Shown: positions 9,315 to 18,569 of the stretch, one piece after another
Numbering within the stretch: position 1 is the first letter of the stretch
Layout: each line of letters begins with the position of its first letter
From: Bacillus sp. sid0103
GTDB lineage: Bacteria > Bacillota > Bacilli > Bacillales_B > DSM-18226
Length of the DNA: 64,000 nucleotides
Direction of reading: 5' to 3'
Assembly: GCF_019219025.1 (NCBI RefSeq)
Contig: NZ_JAHUWN010000013.1
Location: 107,929-171,928 of the forward strand
Position numbers and translations under genes: made by a program
The notes under the pieces: model-generated
Database searches by the model: none
Told to the model about the DNA's origin: nothing
Seen by the model: the letters and a program-made list of their open reading frames with translations, nothing else

Positions 9315-9850
9315 CACATTTCCTCCAATCGTTCTTTCAAAAGTTCCTTTGCACGTCTAAGTCTGGTTTTCACTGTGTTCGTGCCCACTTCCGTTAATAC
9401 GGCAATTTCTTTAATGGGCAATTCCTCATAATAAAAGAGATAAATAACTTCTCGATATTTAATTGGCAGCATCATAATCGCTGAAATCAATTGATCATCC
9501 TCTTGTCTTTGGATGACAGTCTGCTCGACCATTTCCTTTTTCGTCGTGTTGTGTAAAGGTTCGTCTTCTGTTATGACCACGTTCTTGTTGTACCAACTTT
9601 TCAGAAAATCCTTGCAATGATTGATGGCGATGCTCCACAACCAAGTTCGCAACTTCGATTTACCACGATATGTATGTAGACTCTTATAACACTTAACAAA
9701 TATATCCTGAGTTAAGTCTTCTGCTATGGAACGATTATTTACATATGAAAAAACAAGCTGGAGAATTTCCTGGCCATACCTGTTCATTATTTCATCTATC
9801 ATGACGTCCTTATCTTCTGAAATTAATACTTCCAAAGTTAATTCTTCCAA
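9314..9850 (-). CDS. ECF-type RNA polymerase sigma factor
   Basis: The product carries region 2 (FSYVNNRSIAEDLTQDIF, then TWLWSIAINHCKDFLK) and region 4 (LPIKYREVIYLFYYEEL, then IAVLTEVGTNTVKTRLRRAK), a complete ECF factor of 178 residues. I chose TTG at 9850 because GGAGG lies 7 bases before it; the ATG two codons earlier is only 1-2 bases from the same GGAGG, and an open extension reaches 9919. No anti-sigma gene is present; instead PadR and SEDS genes follow in the operon. Confidence 0.9.
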   Translation of the reverse strand: MEELTLEVLISEDKDVMIDEIMNRYGQEILQLVFSYVNNRSIAEDLTQDIFVKCYKSLHTYRGKSKLRTWLWSIAINHCKDFLKSWYNKNVVITEDEPLHNTTKKEMVEQTVIQRQEDDQLISAIMMLPIKYREVIYLFYYEELPIKEIAVLTEVGTNTVKTRLRRAKELLKERLEEM

Positions 9851-10111
9851 GTTCATCCCTCCTTCATAAAAAATAGACGATGTACTCCTGATAAAGTTTT
9901 CATGAAAAGAAAAAAACATGAGCCATTCCTTTAAAGATAACTCCGAAAAACATCCATATAAATAAAAAAATAAAAACAGTTGAGATTAGACCAGAGATCG
10001 CACTGCTTTTAGTATTTTATTAGGAAAAATATGTTAATATTATTTTATTAAACTTCATTAAAGTAAGCAGGTTCTTAAATCTGAGATCATTATTATTTAG
10101 GGGGACTATAA

Positions 10112-10726
10112 ATGAAAAAAACTATCATAAGTGTGCTATCAATCTTAGTTTTAAGTCTTTTAGTTTGTAATGTCTTTGCTGAAGCAAAAACACGAACAGG
10201 TGGGACTAGAGGAACGAGTCCTAGCTTTACCAAGCCGTCTACGACTTCACCGACGCCAAAACCGAGATCAAGCAGTACAACAAACAATACATCAAAACCG
10301 GCATCTTATTCCTCCCTTACGGCAAAATATCCAAAATCTACACGTTATTTTTCTGGCGATATATTATCAAATACACTTATTTTTGGAACGATTTTATTAA
10401 TGTTAAACGATACAAACGATGGTGAACCTACATATGTGGATGAGGAAGGGAACGTTTATACGCTTGCTGATTTAGAAGAGATGGAGGTGCAGATACCTGA
10501 AGATGAACCAGTAGAAGATGATTTATACTCTGAAACTGTTAGTTTTGATGAAAATGAAACCACAACGGTAGTGCCAGAAGAAATAGAAACAGCATCTTCT
10601 TATGAAAATTTTGAAGACGAAACATATTACGAAGAAGAAAATCACTCATTTAATTGGCTCTGGCTTATCCTCCCTTTGACTATCGTAGTGATTGCACGAT
10701 CTTTTTTTCGGAGAACTAAGAAATAA
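10112..10726 (+). CDS. Secreted/anchored Ser-Thr-rich protein of unknown function
   Basis: The 204-residue product starts with a clear signal peptide (MKKTIISVLSILVLSLLVCN..., cleavage near AEA), then a basic Thr/Ser/Pro-rich stretch (residues 28-75), one hydrophobic helix (about 88-100), a strongly acidic Glu/Asp-rich segment (105-172) and a C-terminal transmembrane helix with a Phe-Arg-Arg-Thr-Lys-Lys tail. It is probably a membrane-anchored surface protein. I do not recognise a named family. GGGGG at 10100-10104 is the ribosome site. It is divergent from the sigma operon, so it could be one of its targets; that is a guess from position only. Confidence 0.7.
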   Translation: MKKTIISVLSILVLSLLVCNVFAEAKTRTGGTRGTSPSFTKPSTTSPTPKPRSSSTTNNTSKPASYSSLTAKYPKSTRYFSGDILSNTLIFGTILLMLNDTNDGEPTYVDEEGNVYTLADLEEMEVQIPEDEPVEDDLYSETVSFDENETTTVVPEEIETASSYENFEDETYYEEENHSFNWLWLILPLTIVVIARSFFRRTKK

Positions 10727-10792
10727 AAACCGCCATTTCGGCATTTTTTATACTCCTAACAAGGGAGTTCTTCTTGTAAAGTATGGAGGAAA

Positions 10793-10834
10793 ATAAGGCT
10801 TTATTTTCAAGTTATGAGGAAAATAAAGCCTTAT
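10793..10834. repeat. 15-bp perfect inverted repeat between convergent genes (AAGGCTTTAT family)
   Basis: ATAAGGCTTTATTTT at 10793-10807 pairs perfectly with AAAATAAAGCCTTAT at 10820-10834 across a 12-base loop. It lies between the ends of the convergent genes at 10726 and 10864. The outer AAGGCTTTAT is shared with hairpins at 12210 and 31479. No T-run follows, so it is not a textbook terminator. Confidence 0.8.
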
Positions 10835-10863
10835 GTAATCTTGATAGAATGGTGATTCATTTA

Positions 10864-11850
10864 TTACGTTTTGTTGTTAGGTTCCACATTTATGACGACA
10901 TTTCCCTTCTTGTGTCCTTTCTCGACATATCTATGAGCTTCGACAATCTCTTCAAACTCATAGGATCTGTCAATGACCACCTTTAACTTCTCTGTTTCTA
11001 CAAGTTCTTTAAGGAAGTTTAGTGCCTCGGAAGTTTCAGGTGAATTTCGACTCAATATTAATTTCTTGCTGCTTGTCAATTTAGTCCATAGCATTGGAAC
11101 ACTTGGCAGCGGTTCAGTGATATTTATATAGGTACCGTCCTTCTTTAACAAATTCATACAATCTGCAAAGGAACTCTTGTTTACCGCTTCAAAAATCACA
11201 TCATATCTCTCTTCTGTCCTAGAAAAATCTTCTGATGTATAATCAATGACCTTGTCGGCACCAAGAGATTTTACCAATTCCACATTCGTGGTACTGCAGA
11301 CCCCTGTAACGTTCGCTCCGAAATACTTGGCAATCTGAATGGCATAACTTCCTACACTTCCTGAAGCACCATAAACTAGAACCCTTTGACCACTCTGAAT
11401 ATTAGCTTTTCTAAGAAAATATAATGCTGTGCGTGCTCCAATTGGAATGGCAGCGGCTTCCGCATAAGTTATATTCGATGGTTTAATCGATACTGGCCCT
11501 TCTTCCGGCAGACACTTATACTCGGCATAAGCACCAAAGCCCGCAAGAGATGCTGCAAAAACCTTGTCACCTTCTTTAAACCTTTTGATATCTTTCCCAA
11601 CTGACTCCACTTCTCCAGCTAACTCCATCCCTAGGATCTCTTTTTTAGGTTGTCTGAAACCAAGTGTTATTCGGGCAGGCAGCCAAAAAGCGGGAGGAAC
11701 GGTAAAACTCCGTGACCGAATATCTGCTACTGTAACGGTTGTCGCTTTTATTTTTACCAATATTTCATTTTCTTTCGGAATAGGTTTTTCTACCTCTTTC
11801 AGTTGAAGAACGTCGGGGGGACCGTACTTTGTGTACACAATTGCTTTCAT
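10864..11850 (-). CDS. NAD(P)-dependent medium-chain dehydrogenase/reductase (quinone-oxidoreductase-like)
   Basis: This 328-residue protein is an MDR-superfamily enzyme: an N-terminal GroES-like domain ([20 protein letters not shown]), [15 protein letters not shown] in the substrate domain, and a Rossmann domain with [19 protein letters not shown] (residues 150-170) for NAD(P)H. The structural and catalytic zinc cysteines are missing, so it belongs to the zinc-independent QOR-like branch. The substrate cannot be told from sequence. GAGGAGG precedes the ATG. It is a single gene. Confidence 0.88.
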   Translation of the reverse strand: MKAIVYTKYGPPDVLQLKEVEKPIPKENEILVKIKATTVTVADIRSRSFTVPPAFWLPARITLGFRQPKKEILGMELAGEVESVGKDIKRFKEGDKVFAASLAGFGAYAEYKCLPEEGPVSIKPSNITYAEAAAIPIGARTALYFLRKANIQSGQRVLVYGASGSVGSYAIQIAKYFGANVTGVCSTTNVELVKSLGADKVIDYTSEDFSRTEERYDVIFEAVNKSSFADCMNLLKKDGTYINITEPLPSVPMLWTKLTSSKKLILSRNSPETSEALNFLKELVETEKLKVVIDRSYEFEEIVEAHRYVEKGHKKGNVVINVEPNNKT

Positions 11851-12032
11851 TTATCCTCCTCCAATTCGTTATATTCATTTATATCTACGAATGTCTAGGA
11901 ATAAATAGAACGATGGCTCATTCTTCAATAGCTGTTTTTAACCTATCCTGTATTGGTTAAAGAATGGTTCCTGGTGTATTTGGTATTTTAATAATGTTTT
12001 GTTTTTTTCATAAAGGCTGTGTTATACAAGTA

Positions 12033-12162
12033 TGTTGATTTGCGCTCCAGGCGCTTCGCTTTCCGCGGGCGTTGCGGGGAGCCTCCTCGGCGCTTAGCGC
12101 CTGCGGGGTCTCCCCAGCCCCGTACTCCCACAGGAGTCTCGCGCCTTCCGCTCCAATCAACA
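12033..12162. repeat. GC-rich ~130-bp imperfect palindromic repeat, copy 2
   Basis: Near-identical to the copy at 3399-3529: same TGTTGATT/AATCAACA ends, same CGCTCCAGGCGCTTCGCTTT inner arm, with scattered differences in the central part. Flanking AAAGGCTGTGTTA and AACCTTTAACAC extend the palindrome. A 62-codon open frame across it (12008-12196) is only a translation of the repeat. Confidence 0.9.
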
Positions 12163-12209
12163 TTGCTAACATATCAACAATAACCTTTAACACCAACTTT
12201 CATAAAAAA

Positions 12210-12256
12210 AAGGCTTTATATACAAGTAATTCCTAACATCTTGTATATGAAGCCTT
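12210..12256. repeat. 17-bp inverted repeat, AAGGCTTTATATACAAG family, copy 1
   Basis: AAGGCTTTATATACAAG (12210-12226) pairs with 12240-12256 (one G-T pair) across a 13-base loop. It follows directly on the GC-rich repeat and lies downstream of the small membrane gene at 12306-12542. Copy 2 at 31479-31525 has identical arm length and loop length. Confidence 0.85.
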
Positions 12257-12305
12257 CATTACTTTTTACTTATTGTGATCGCCAGCATCCAATAGTAGAA
12301 GAAAA

Positions 12306-12542
12306 TTACATACTTGTTTCTTTTTCTACTATTCTTTGTTTATGCTCAAGATACCCGCTAATTTTTACTGGTTTATTTTTATAAATAGAACGCAAATTCA
12401 TATCAATCAGTGACCCGGCAATTAACCCTAAAAAAACAATGGAAATCGAAAAGACATCCGATCTTAATGCAAAAAACAGAGCCACCACACATAAGGTTAT
12501 ACTAAAGAAAAATTCACTTACTAAAAAATGTATTTTTTCCAA
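12306..12542 (-). CDS. Small two-helix membrane protein, unknown
   Basis: 78 residues with two hydrophobic segments (about 7-25 and 28-47) and a basic C-terminal tail. No family recognised. AAGGAGTG lies 9 bases before the ATG, which supports real translation. It stands alone, with the MATE exporter divergent from it. Confidence 0.6.
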   Translation of the reverse strand: MEKIHFLVSEFFFSITLCVVALFFALRSDVFSISIVFLGLIAGSLIDMNLRSIYKNKPVKISGYLEHKQRIVEKETSM

Positions 12543-12857
12543 ATTAGCACACTCCTTAATATTTTAATAAATTATAAGTTCTTTGATAAAAGTCCGTTTC
12601 CTGCTTTTTTTTAATTTATCCTACTCCTTTTTAATAAAATAAGTCTTTTCTCCTTGTTGGAGAAAAGCACCCGTTCAAAAAACTGATCTTCTTATACTAA
12701 CTCGTTTATTCTAAGGGGGAAAAATGGTTTTTTATGGGACGGAGTGAATGTCCCGATAACTATAACTGGAATTTTTTGAAATACTTTTTGATATTAATTT
12801 AGAGTAAATGTAGTTAAAATTGGTTTTATAAGATTCTGCGTAAAGAAGGAGAATAAA
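12543..12857. other. Intergenic region between small membrane gene and MATE exporter
   Basis: AT-rich, divergent promoter region. Visible structures: a 9-bp hairpin CTTTTCTCC/GGAGAAAAG at 12645-12667 and a GGGAC/GTCCC hairpin at about 12737-12755 in the exporter leader. Neither is followed by a T-run, and no known riboswitch core was recognised. Confidence 0.5.
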
Positions 12858-14228
12858 TTGACTGTAGAGAACAATAAGTACCAAGATCAATCATTGTTTA
12901 GCATCACGTGGCCTCTATTTATCGAAATATCGCTTCATATGGGTATGGGGATCGTTGCTACGTTAATATTAAGCGGATATTCAGACAACGCTGTTGCAGG
13001 AGTTGGAGTAGCCAATCAAATTATTAATATTTTTATTTTAGTATTTAACGTCACTGCCATCGGAGCGACCATCCTTATCGGTCAAAATTTAGGAGCAAAC
13101 CAATTGAATCGGGCACGTCGCCTTGCAAGATCTGCCTTTGGAGTGAACTTCTGGATTGGAGTTATCATGACCGTCGTTGTGGTTGCTTTTGGCGGCTTGT
13201 TTTTAAAATTTTACGGACTTAGCGGTGAAGTTTACGATTTTGCCTACACCTTCCTTACCATCACAGGTCTATCTCTTTTCCTTGAAGCCATCTCTTTAGC
13301 TTTAAGTGCTGTTTTACGCAGTTACGGACTTACCAAAGAAACCATGGTCGTGACTGTTATCATGAATGTAATCAATATTATTGGTTCCTTTATTGCCATT
13401 AAAGGATGGTTCGGCCTTCCTGTAACAGGTGTTGCTGGGGTAGCCTATTCCATGTTTGTTGCCCGGATATTTATCATTGCAGCTCTTTTTTACTTTGTAT
13501 ATAAACAGCTAGCTTTAAAGTTTCATATAAAAGATATCTTCAAAATCAATAAAACGGATGTTAAGGAGCTTCTTTCCATCGGGGTTCCATCTGCTGGAGA
13601 AAATCTTTCTTACCAATTTTCACAAGTTGTTATTACCAGCTTTGTAGCACTTACTGGAGCTGCGGCATTAGCAGCTCGGGTGTATATTTTAAATATATCG
13701 ATGCTTTGCTTCCTGTTTACAGTCGCCATTGCCCAAGGGACACAACTTTTGATTGCCCGTTATATCGGGGCTAAGCAATATGACAAGGCCCTGAAGCGGG
13801 GGCTAAAGACATTAAAAATTGCCGTAATGGTTTCAGCTGCTGTTTCTCTTGCTGTTGCCTTAATTGGCGAACCAATCTTAACTATGTTTACCACCGATAC
13901 TAACATTATTGCTATTGCTCTACCAGTATTATGGGCGATTGTATTTATTGAGCCTGGCCGTGCTATGAATATCGTTCTAATGGGTTCTTTAAAATCAGCA
14001 GGTGATGTCCGATTTCCTGTTATCATTGGTGTCATCAGCATGTGGGGAATTGCCGTAGTATTTAGTTACTTTTTCGGAATTACACTTGGTTTAGGACTAT
14101 TAGGAGTTTGGCTGGCCCAAGGACTTGATGAGTGTGTCCGAGGATTTTTCGCCTTGAAACGCTGGGTCTCCAAACCTTGGTTAAAGACAAAAGCTGCCAA
14201 ACAAAAGCTATCGACAAACGTGTCTTAG
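12858..14228 (+). CDS. MATE-family multidrug/cation efflux transporter
   Basis: 456 residues with twelve hydrophobic helices in two similar halves, the MATE arrangement, including LILSGYSDNAVAGVGVANQI near the N-terminus. The family exports drugs or metabolites in exchange for Na+ or H+. Translation starts at TTG 12858, with AAGAAGGAG 6 bases upstream; no better ATG exists before the first helix. It is a single gene closed by the terminator at 14322. Substrate unknown. Confidence 0.9.
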   Translation: MTVENNKYQDQSLFSITWPLFIEISLHMGMGIVATLILSGYSDNAVAGVGVANQIINIFILVFNVTAIGATILIGQNLGANQLNRARRLARSAFGVNFWIGVIMTVVVVAFGGLFLKFYGLSGEVYDFAYTFLTITGLSLFLEAISLALSAVLRSYGLTKETMVVTVIMNVINIIGSFIAIKGWFGLPVTGVAGVAYSMFVARIFIIAALFYFVYKQLALKFHIKDIFKINKTDVKELLSIGVPSAGENLSYQFSQVVITSFVALTGAAALAARVYILNISMLCFLFTVAIAQGTQLLIARYIGAKQYDKALKRGLKTLKIAVMVSAAVSLAVALIGEPILTMFTTDTNIIAIALPVLWAIVFIEPGRAMNIVLMGSLKSAGDVRFPVIIGVISMWGIAVVFSYFFGITLGLGLLGVWLAQGLDECVRGFFALKRWVSKPWLKTKAAKQKLSTNVS

Positions 14229-14321
14229 TTAAGATTATTGAACCAATAATAATAGAACAACTAACAGGTAAGCTTGTTGAATAGGAAATATCTATAGGTA
14301 CTCATATTTTAATCTGAAATG

Positions 14322-14360
14322 AAAATGAACACTGTAGCCTAAGCCCGTGTTCATTTTTGT
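14322..14360 (+). terminator. Terminator downstream of MATE gene
   Basis: AAAATGAACAC (14322-14332) and GTGTTCATTTT (14347-14357) form a perfect 11-bp stem followed by T residues. Being AT-ended on both sides it may also serve the convergent ktr transcript. Confidence 0.8.
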
Positions 14361-14394
14361 TTCTCATCTAATATCCATAAATAGAATCAATGAA

Positions 14395-15051
14395 TTATTT
14401 TATATTTGCAAAATCGTTTAGATCATCTCGATGACCAATCACTACTAACTTATCACCTTTTTGAATTATCTGGTCAGGAGAAGGAGATATGATTAAATGT
14501 TCATTACTCAAGATTGCAATGGCAGTTACATTATATTTCGCTCGTAAATCAAGCTCCCGTAAGCTTTTTCTTGTCATACTTGGTGGAATCATCACTTCTT
14601 CTATATTGTATTCATTTGACAACTCTATATAATTCAACACGTTGGGCGAGAGAAGCTGATGTGCAACACGCTCTCCCATATCTCTTTCAGGATGGATTAC
14701 CCAATCAGCTCCAACTTTTGTTAATACTTGTCCATGGCGTTTATTAAGAGCTTTTGCAATTACCTGTTTTACTCCCATTTCTTTTAAAAGCAAGACGGTT
14801 AAGATACTAGCTTGCATATCATTACCGATTGCGACAATTACATAATCAAAATTACGAATCCCCACTGATTTAAGTGATTCTTCTTCTGTAGAATCAAGTG
14901 CGACAGCATGAGTAACCAATAATTTCCCATCATCTACGCGTTCATTGTCTAAATCAATTCCCATTACTTCTTGTCCAGCTTCATATAATTTAGCCGCTAT
15001 ACTCGACCCAAAACGACCTAACCCAATAACTGCATAACTTTGCTTAATCAT
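14395..15051 (-). CDS. Potassium channel regulatory subunit KtrA/KtrC (TrkA-N and TrkA-C)
   Basis: 218 residues: an RCK N-terminal Rossmann domain (YAVIGLGRFGSSIA, nucleotide-binding Asp in GIDLDNE), then an RCK C-terminal domain (about 140-218) of the kind that binds c-di-AMP. It would form the cytosolic octameric ring that gates the KtrB-type channel in response to ATP/ADP. It lies 47 bases after the channel gene, in one transcript. I cannot decide between the KtrA and KtrC names from sequence alone. Confidence 0.9.
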   Translation of the reverse strand: MIKQSYAVIGLGRFGSSIAAKLYEAGQEVMGIDLDNERVDDGKLLVTHAVALDSTEEESLKSVGIRNFDYVIVAIGNDMQASILTVLLLKEMGVKQVIAKALNKRHGQVLTKVGADWVIHPERDMGERVAHQLLSPNVLNYIELSNEYNIEEVMIPPSMTRKSLRELDLRAKYNVTAIAILSNEHLIISPSPDQIIQKGDKLVVIGHRDDLNDFANIK

Positions 15052-15098
15052 CGTTCATCATTCACCCCAAAAATCCTAATTATTTCAATCAATAATCC

Positions 15099-16445
15099 TT
15101 AGCCGATTAATATTTTTTCTTCTGCATATCTTACCTTTGCTTCTTTTCGAGTATTCAAAAGTGCAAAAGCCATGGTTAAAGGTCCAAGCCTTCCAATAAA
15201 CATCATAATGGTAATCAATATTCTTCCAAAAGGCGAAAGTTCGGGTGAAAAATTTGCAGACAAACCAACTGTTCCAAAGGCGGAAATGGTTTCAAAAAGA
15301 AGTTTACTCATATCCGCTTTTTCGGTAAACGTTAATAAAAAAAAGATGAGGAAGATAAAAAAGATGCCTGCCACAACAATAGATAATGATTTATTTACCA
15401 GTTCCCACGAAATTCTTCGTTTAAAAATATTCAAATCATCCCGATTTGTAACCACAGCCCAGAAGGCTAAAATAATAATAGCAAAGGTGGTTACTTTAAT
15501 CCCCCCTCCAGTAGATCCTGGAGAAGCACCAATAAACATCAATGCCATCATAATAACAAGGGAAGATAGGTTCATGGAACCAATATCAATTGTATTAAAA
15601 CCAGCCGTCCTTGTTACAACCCCTTGAAAGTAGGAAGCCCAAAGCTTATCTTCTAACGGCAGATTACCCATAGTAGCCGGATTACTATATTCTGAAATCA
15701 AAATAATTATTGGTCCTACAATGTTAAGTATTAGTGTCATAAGCAGCGCGACTTTAGAATGAAGGGATAATTTACGAAGGGATCTTTTATGAAATAGATC
15801 AAGAATAACAGTGAAACCGATACCTCCAGTGATGAAAAGAAGGGTAACCATTATATTAACAGTTGGATCACCTACCCATTTGCTCAGATTATCAGGTTCA
15901 AGACCAAACCCAGCATTATTAAAAGCTGAAATCGAGTGGAATATCCCATAATAAATGGCTTTTTCCAACGGCATTTCAAATGACCAACGAATGGCTAAGA
16001 TTGTAGCACCAATTAGTTCAACAATAAAAGTAATGAGGATAATCTTTTTTACTAGGTTAACAACACCTGAAAGAGAAAATACATTTAACGAATCTTGTAA
16101 TAATAAGCGTTCCTTTAGACCAATTTTTTTTCCTAAGATAATAAACATAAATATTCCTGTGGTCATAAATCCCCAACCGCCAATTTGAATCAAACAGAGA
16201 AGTACAATTTCACCAAATAAAGTAAAGGTAGTTCCCGTGTCAACAACTGCCAAGCCTGTAACACAGACTGCAGAAGTTGCTTCAAATAAAGCATCAATGA
16301 AGCTAAGTCCACGTCCCTTTTCGTACGTAGCTATAGGCAGCATGAAAAGAAGGGTCCCCAATAGTATTAGACTACCGAAACCTAATACAAGGATCTGGGC
16401 AGGATGCAAACTAACTAAATTCCCTTTTCTTTTAAACAATTCCAC
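15099..16445 (-). CDS. Potassium uptake channel KtrB/KtrD (Trk/Ktr family)
   Basis: 448 residues, the usual size of KtrB and KtrD. Four pseudo-repeats of membrane-pore-membrane are visible, with selectivity-filter segments such as AVCVTGLA, NNAGFG, TAGFNT and FGTVGLS. The GASPGSTGGGIK gate loop lies in the third repeat. It imports K+ with Na+ coupling when bound to the RCK ring. Translation starts at GTG 16445 after GGGGAG. No c-di-AMP (ydaO/yuaA) riboswitch was seen upstream, although some Bacillus ktrAB operons have one. Confidence 0.92.
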   Translation of the reverse strand: MELFKRKGNLVSLHPAQILVLGFGSLILLGTLLFMLPIATYEKGRGLSFIDALFEATSAVCVTGLAVVDTGTTFTLFGEIVLLCLIQIGGWGFMTTGIFMFIILGKKIGLKERLLLQDSLNVFSLSGVVNLVKKIILITFIVELIGATILAIRWSFEMPLEKAIYYGIFHSISAFNNAGFGLEPDNLSKWVGDPTVNIMVTLLFITGGIGFTVILDLFHKRSLRKLSLHSKVALLMTLILNIVGPIIILISEYSNPATMGNLPLEDKLWASYFQGVVTRTAGFNTIDIGSMNLSSLVIMMALMFIGASPGSTGGGIKVTTFAIIILAFWAVVTNRDDLNIFKRRISWELVNKSLSIVVAGIFFIFLIFFLLTFTEKADMSKLLFETISAFGTVGLSANFSPELSPFGRILITIMMFIGRLGPLTMAFALLNTRKEAKVRYAEEKILIG

Positions 16446-16889
16446 AATATTGACTCCCCTACATTTTCATAATAAATGCATCCTTTGTACCAAAAGAGCT
16501 CTTGAGGAAGCAAAATCTCTAAATAGTGTTTTAGAAAAGATTCCGCTAAAAAATAATACATAGAAATTCTCTTTTATGGTTCGCCCTTTTGTCATTGATT
16601 ATGAATTCATTTTTTTAAACTTATGTGGTTAACAAGATAGAAAAAGGTGATTCTACATTATTCTATTTTTACTTACCATTAATGTATAGAGTCTTTTTTC
16701 TTTATTTGAGATAATCTTCTAATTATGTGTCTATACTTCCATTCTCTACGTCCTCAGTTACTTCACTAGAGATAACATCTAAAAGTGGATGGTATATTTT
16801 TAGGTGAATTGGATGGTTATTAATTGTTCTAGTTGAGATATTATTAAAACTATTAGTAACAAATAAATGCCTTAACGGAGATGATGACA
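16446..16889. other. Divergent intergenic region ktr / yfmQ-like gene
   Basis: AT-rich region holding the two divergent promoters. A loose inverted repeat ending in TTTTTT lies around 16645-16702. No riboswitch core or intact gene was recognised. Confidence 0.4.
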
Positions 16890-17333
16890 ATGACATGGGC
16901 TGTGATTTCGATTATTCTCATAAGTATTGTGAAAATATTAATGACCTGTCTTCCAACAGGTCCAGTGGAATGGCTTATAAAGAAATTTGAAGTTCATTCC
17001 AAACTTACTGAAACGAATTGTACCGTAACAATGGACGGAAAACCTTTAGAAGATGAAGACAAATTTCAAGTGATTCATGACTTTAACGAAGCTACATTTT
17101 TAGAGCATCATTATATATATCCAGGGACCGAGGACTTATATTTACATCCAGAGAGCAGTAAGACTCCATTAGTTATTGAAACGAAAAAAGACAAAAATGA
17201 TGTTCGGTTATTTGTTTTTAGTTACAACGATCGCATTGATGTAGTTAAACAGTACAAGAAGAAAGTATTTGCGTATAGTCTGCTTTCAGATCGTCTCCAA
17301 AAAAGTTCTTTGAAAATGGACACGGGGGCCTGA
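16890..17333 (+). CDS. yfmQ: YfmQ-like membrane-anchored protein
   Basis: I prefer the ATG at 16890 because GGAG lies 9 bases upstream; ATGs at 16881 and 16884 are too close to it. This gives 147 residues. One N-terminal transmembrane helix (TWAVISIILISIVKILMTCL) is followed by a soluble domain. The start TWAVISII...CLPTGPVEWL is what I recall for the YfmQ family of Bacillus, whose function is unknown; that memory is the main basis of the name. Confidence 0.6.
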   Translation: MTWAVISIILISIVKILMTCLPTGPVEWLIKKFEVHSKLTETNCTVTMDGKPLEDEDKFQVIHDFNEATFLEHHYIYPGTEDLYLHPESSKTPLVIETKKDKNDVRLFVFSYNDRIDVVKQYKKKVFAYSLLSDRLQKSSLKMDTGA

Positions 17334-17372
17334 TTAATACGAGATTTTAATAACACTCATAGAAATATTTTT

Positions 17373-17399
17373 TCCTTACTACAAGGTAAGGATTTTTTT
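17373..17399 (+). terminator. Terminator of yfmQ-like gene
   Basis: TCCTTAC (17373-17379) pairs with GTAAGGA (17386-17392), followed by TTTTTTT. Confidence 0.85.
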
Positions 17400-17572
17400 A
17401 TGGGATGGTCCCGATGCTGATCTGCGATAGTCGCTGACTATTCTTCACCATTAAATAGTGTTTAAGCATCTCAAAATTAGTGTGACGAATACGTTCAATT
17501 TCAATAGAATGACTTAATTCTTATATTAATCTAAGAAAAGATATAATTTCTATTTCATTTTTTCTTAAGCTT

Positions 17573-18232
17573 TTATAGCAGTTTTTTCTTAGAAACTAAA
17601 TATCCAAAACCAATAACAAAAACTGTAATTGCTACAGGAACCAATGAATGTAAATCACGAGAGAGAAAAGGCTCAAATTTAGGTTCTCCAACGATCATTT
17701 CACCTGCCGTCCATGCTAAGATTCCAGCACCTGCATAGGAGATAATAGGGTACTTGTCCATTGCTTTTAATATTAACTGGCTTCCAAAAACAACGATAGG
17801 AATACTAACAATAATTCCGATCATTATACCAACTAAATTTCCTTCAACGGCACCAGCAATCGCTAGGACATTATCAAGGGACATTACTGCATCCGCAATA
17901 ATGATTGTTTTCACAGCGGAAATGAAACTTGATTCACCTTCTCTGATATTTTCCTCATCATCACCAATGAGTAGTTTAATAGCTATATAGACTAGAAGAA
18001 GTCCACCTATAAAAGTTACGAAAGGGACGTCTAATAGGTAAACAATTGCGATTGCAAATAGTAACCGTAAAATAATGGCTCCAAATGTTCCCCAAAAGAT
18101 CGCTTTTTTTTGTTGTTTCTTTGGAACATTACGTGATGCCATAGCGATAACAACTGCGTTATCACCACTTAATACAATATTGATTAAAATAATTTTCAAA
18201 AGAACCGCAAATGACAAACCAAAAATCTCCAA
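17573..18232 (-). CDS. TerC-family integral membrane protein (YjbE-like, possible Mn2+ exporter)
   Basis: The strong AGAGGTG site lies 6-7 bases before TTG 18232, giving 219 residues; a GTG at 18241 overlaps that site and is less likely. Seven hydrophobic helices carry the acidic TerC motifs LSGDNAVVIAMASR and DAVMSLDNVLA. TerC-family proteins of Bacillus (YceF, YkoY) export manganese and help metallate secreted enzymes; YjbE is the closest in length. No yybP-ykoY manganese riboswitch was seen in front of it. Confidence 0.85.
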   Translation of the reverse strand: MEIFGLSFAVLLKIILINIVLSGDNAVVIAMASRNVPKKQQKKAIFWGTFGAIILRLLFAIAIVYLLDVPFVTFIGGLLLVYIAIKLLIGDDEENIREGESSFISAVKTIIIADAVMSLDNVLAIAGAVEGNLVGIMIGIIVSIPIVVFGSQLILKAMDKYPIISYAGAGILAWTAGEMIVGEPKFEPFLSRDLHSLVPVAITVFVIGFGYLVSKKKLL

Positions 18233-18241
18233 AATATTCAC

Positions 18242-18526
18242 CTCTGGAAAAAGTTAACTTTGTCATTTATATTAATTTGATGTAAAAAAAAGAACTGATT
18301 TCATAGAGATTGGTTGCTATGATGGACATACTTTAAAATAGAATAATTGATGAATAATGGGAAATTCGTGGGTTGATATTTACCTTGACATACCAGACCT
18401 TTCACCAAAGGAACATAGGTTACCTGCTGCCATTAACCATAAAGAAATAGACTGCCTTTTTTCTTCCAGACCTTTAAAGAGAGCACCCTTTCGTTGAAAA
18501 GTTTATTACAACGCTTTCTTATGCAA
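18242..18526. other. Region upstream of TerC gene
   Basis: AT-rich. It holds the TerC promoter and the 3' side of the copper cluster. No manganese riboswitch core (GGGGAGTA) on the minus strand and no convincing open frame. Confidence 0.4.
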
Positions 18527-18556
18527 GAAAAAAACCTATTCATACGTTGAATAGGT
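18527..18556 (-). terminator. Terminator of the ycn copper operon
   Basis: On the minus strand ACCTATTCA and TGAATAGGT form a 9-bp stem around a 5-base loop, followed by a run of T residues, 14 bases after the ycnI stop. Confidence 0.85.
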
Positions 18557-18569
18557 CATTTTTAGTCAT

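Noticed and set aside
10728..10752. GCC/GGC hairpin with T-run after the secreted-protein gene
   Set aside because: Only a 3-bp stem with mismatches; too weak to list as a terminator.
12008..12196. 62-codon open frame
   Set aside because: Translation of the same GC-rich palindromic repeat, not a gene.
12737..12755. GGGAC/GTCCC hairpin in the MATE leader as a guanidine riboswitch
   Set aside because: Guanidine-II needs two such stems with ACGR loops; only one stem with the wrong loop is present.
15172..15627. 151-codon plus-strand open frame
   Set aside because: Antisense shadow of the KtrB/KtrD gene.
16446..16889. Possible c-di-AMP (ydaO/yuaA) riboswitch before the Ktr genes
   Set aside because: The region lacks the conserved core sequences; only AT-rich DNA was seen.
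18242..18526. Possible yybP-ykoY manganese riboswitch before the TerC gene
   Set aside because: No GGGGAGTA-type core on the minus strand.
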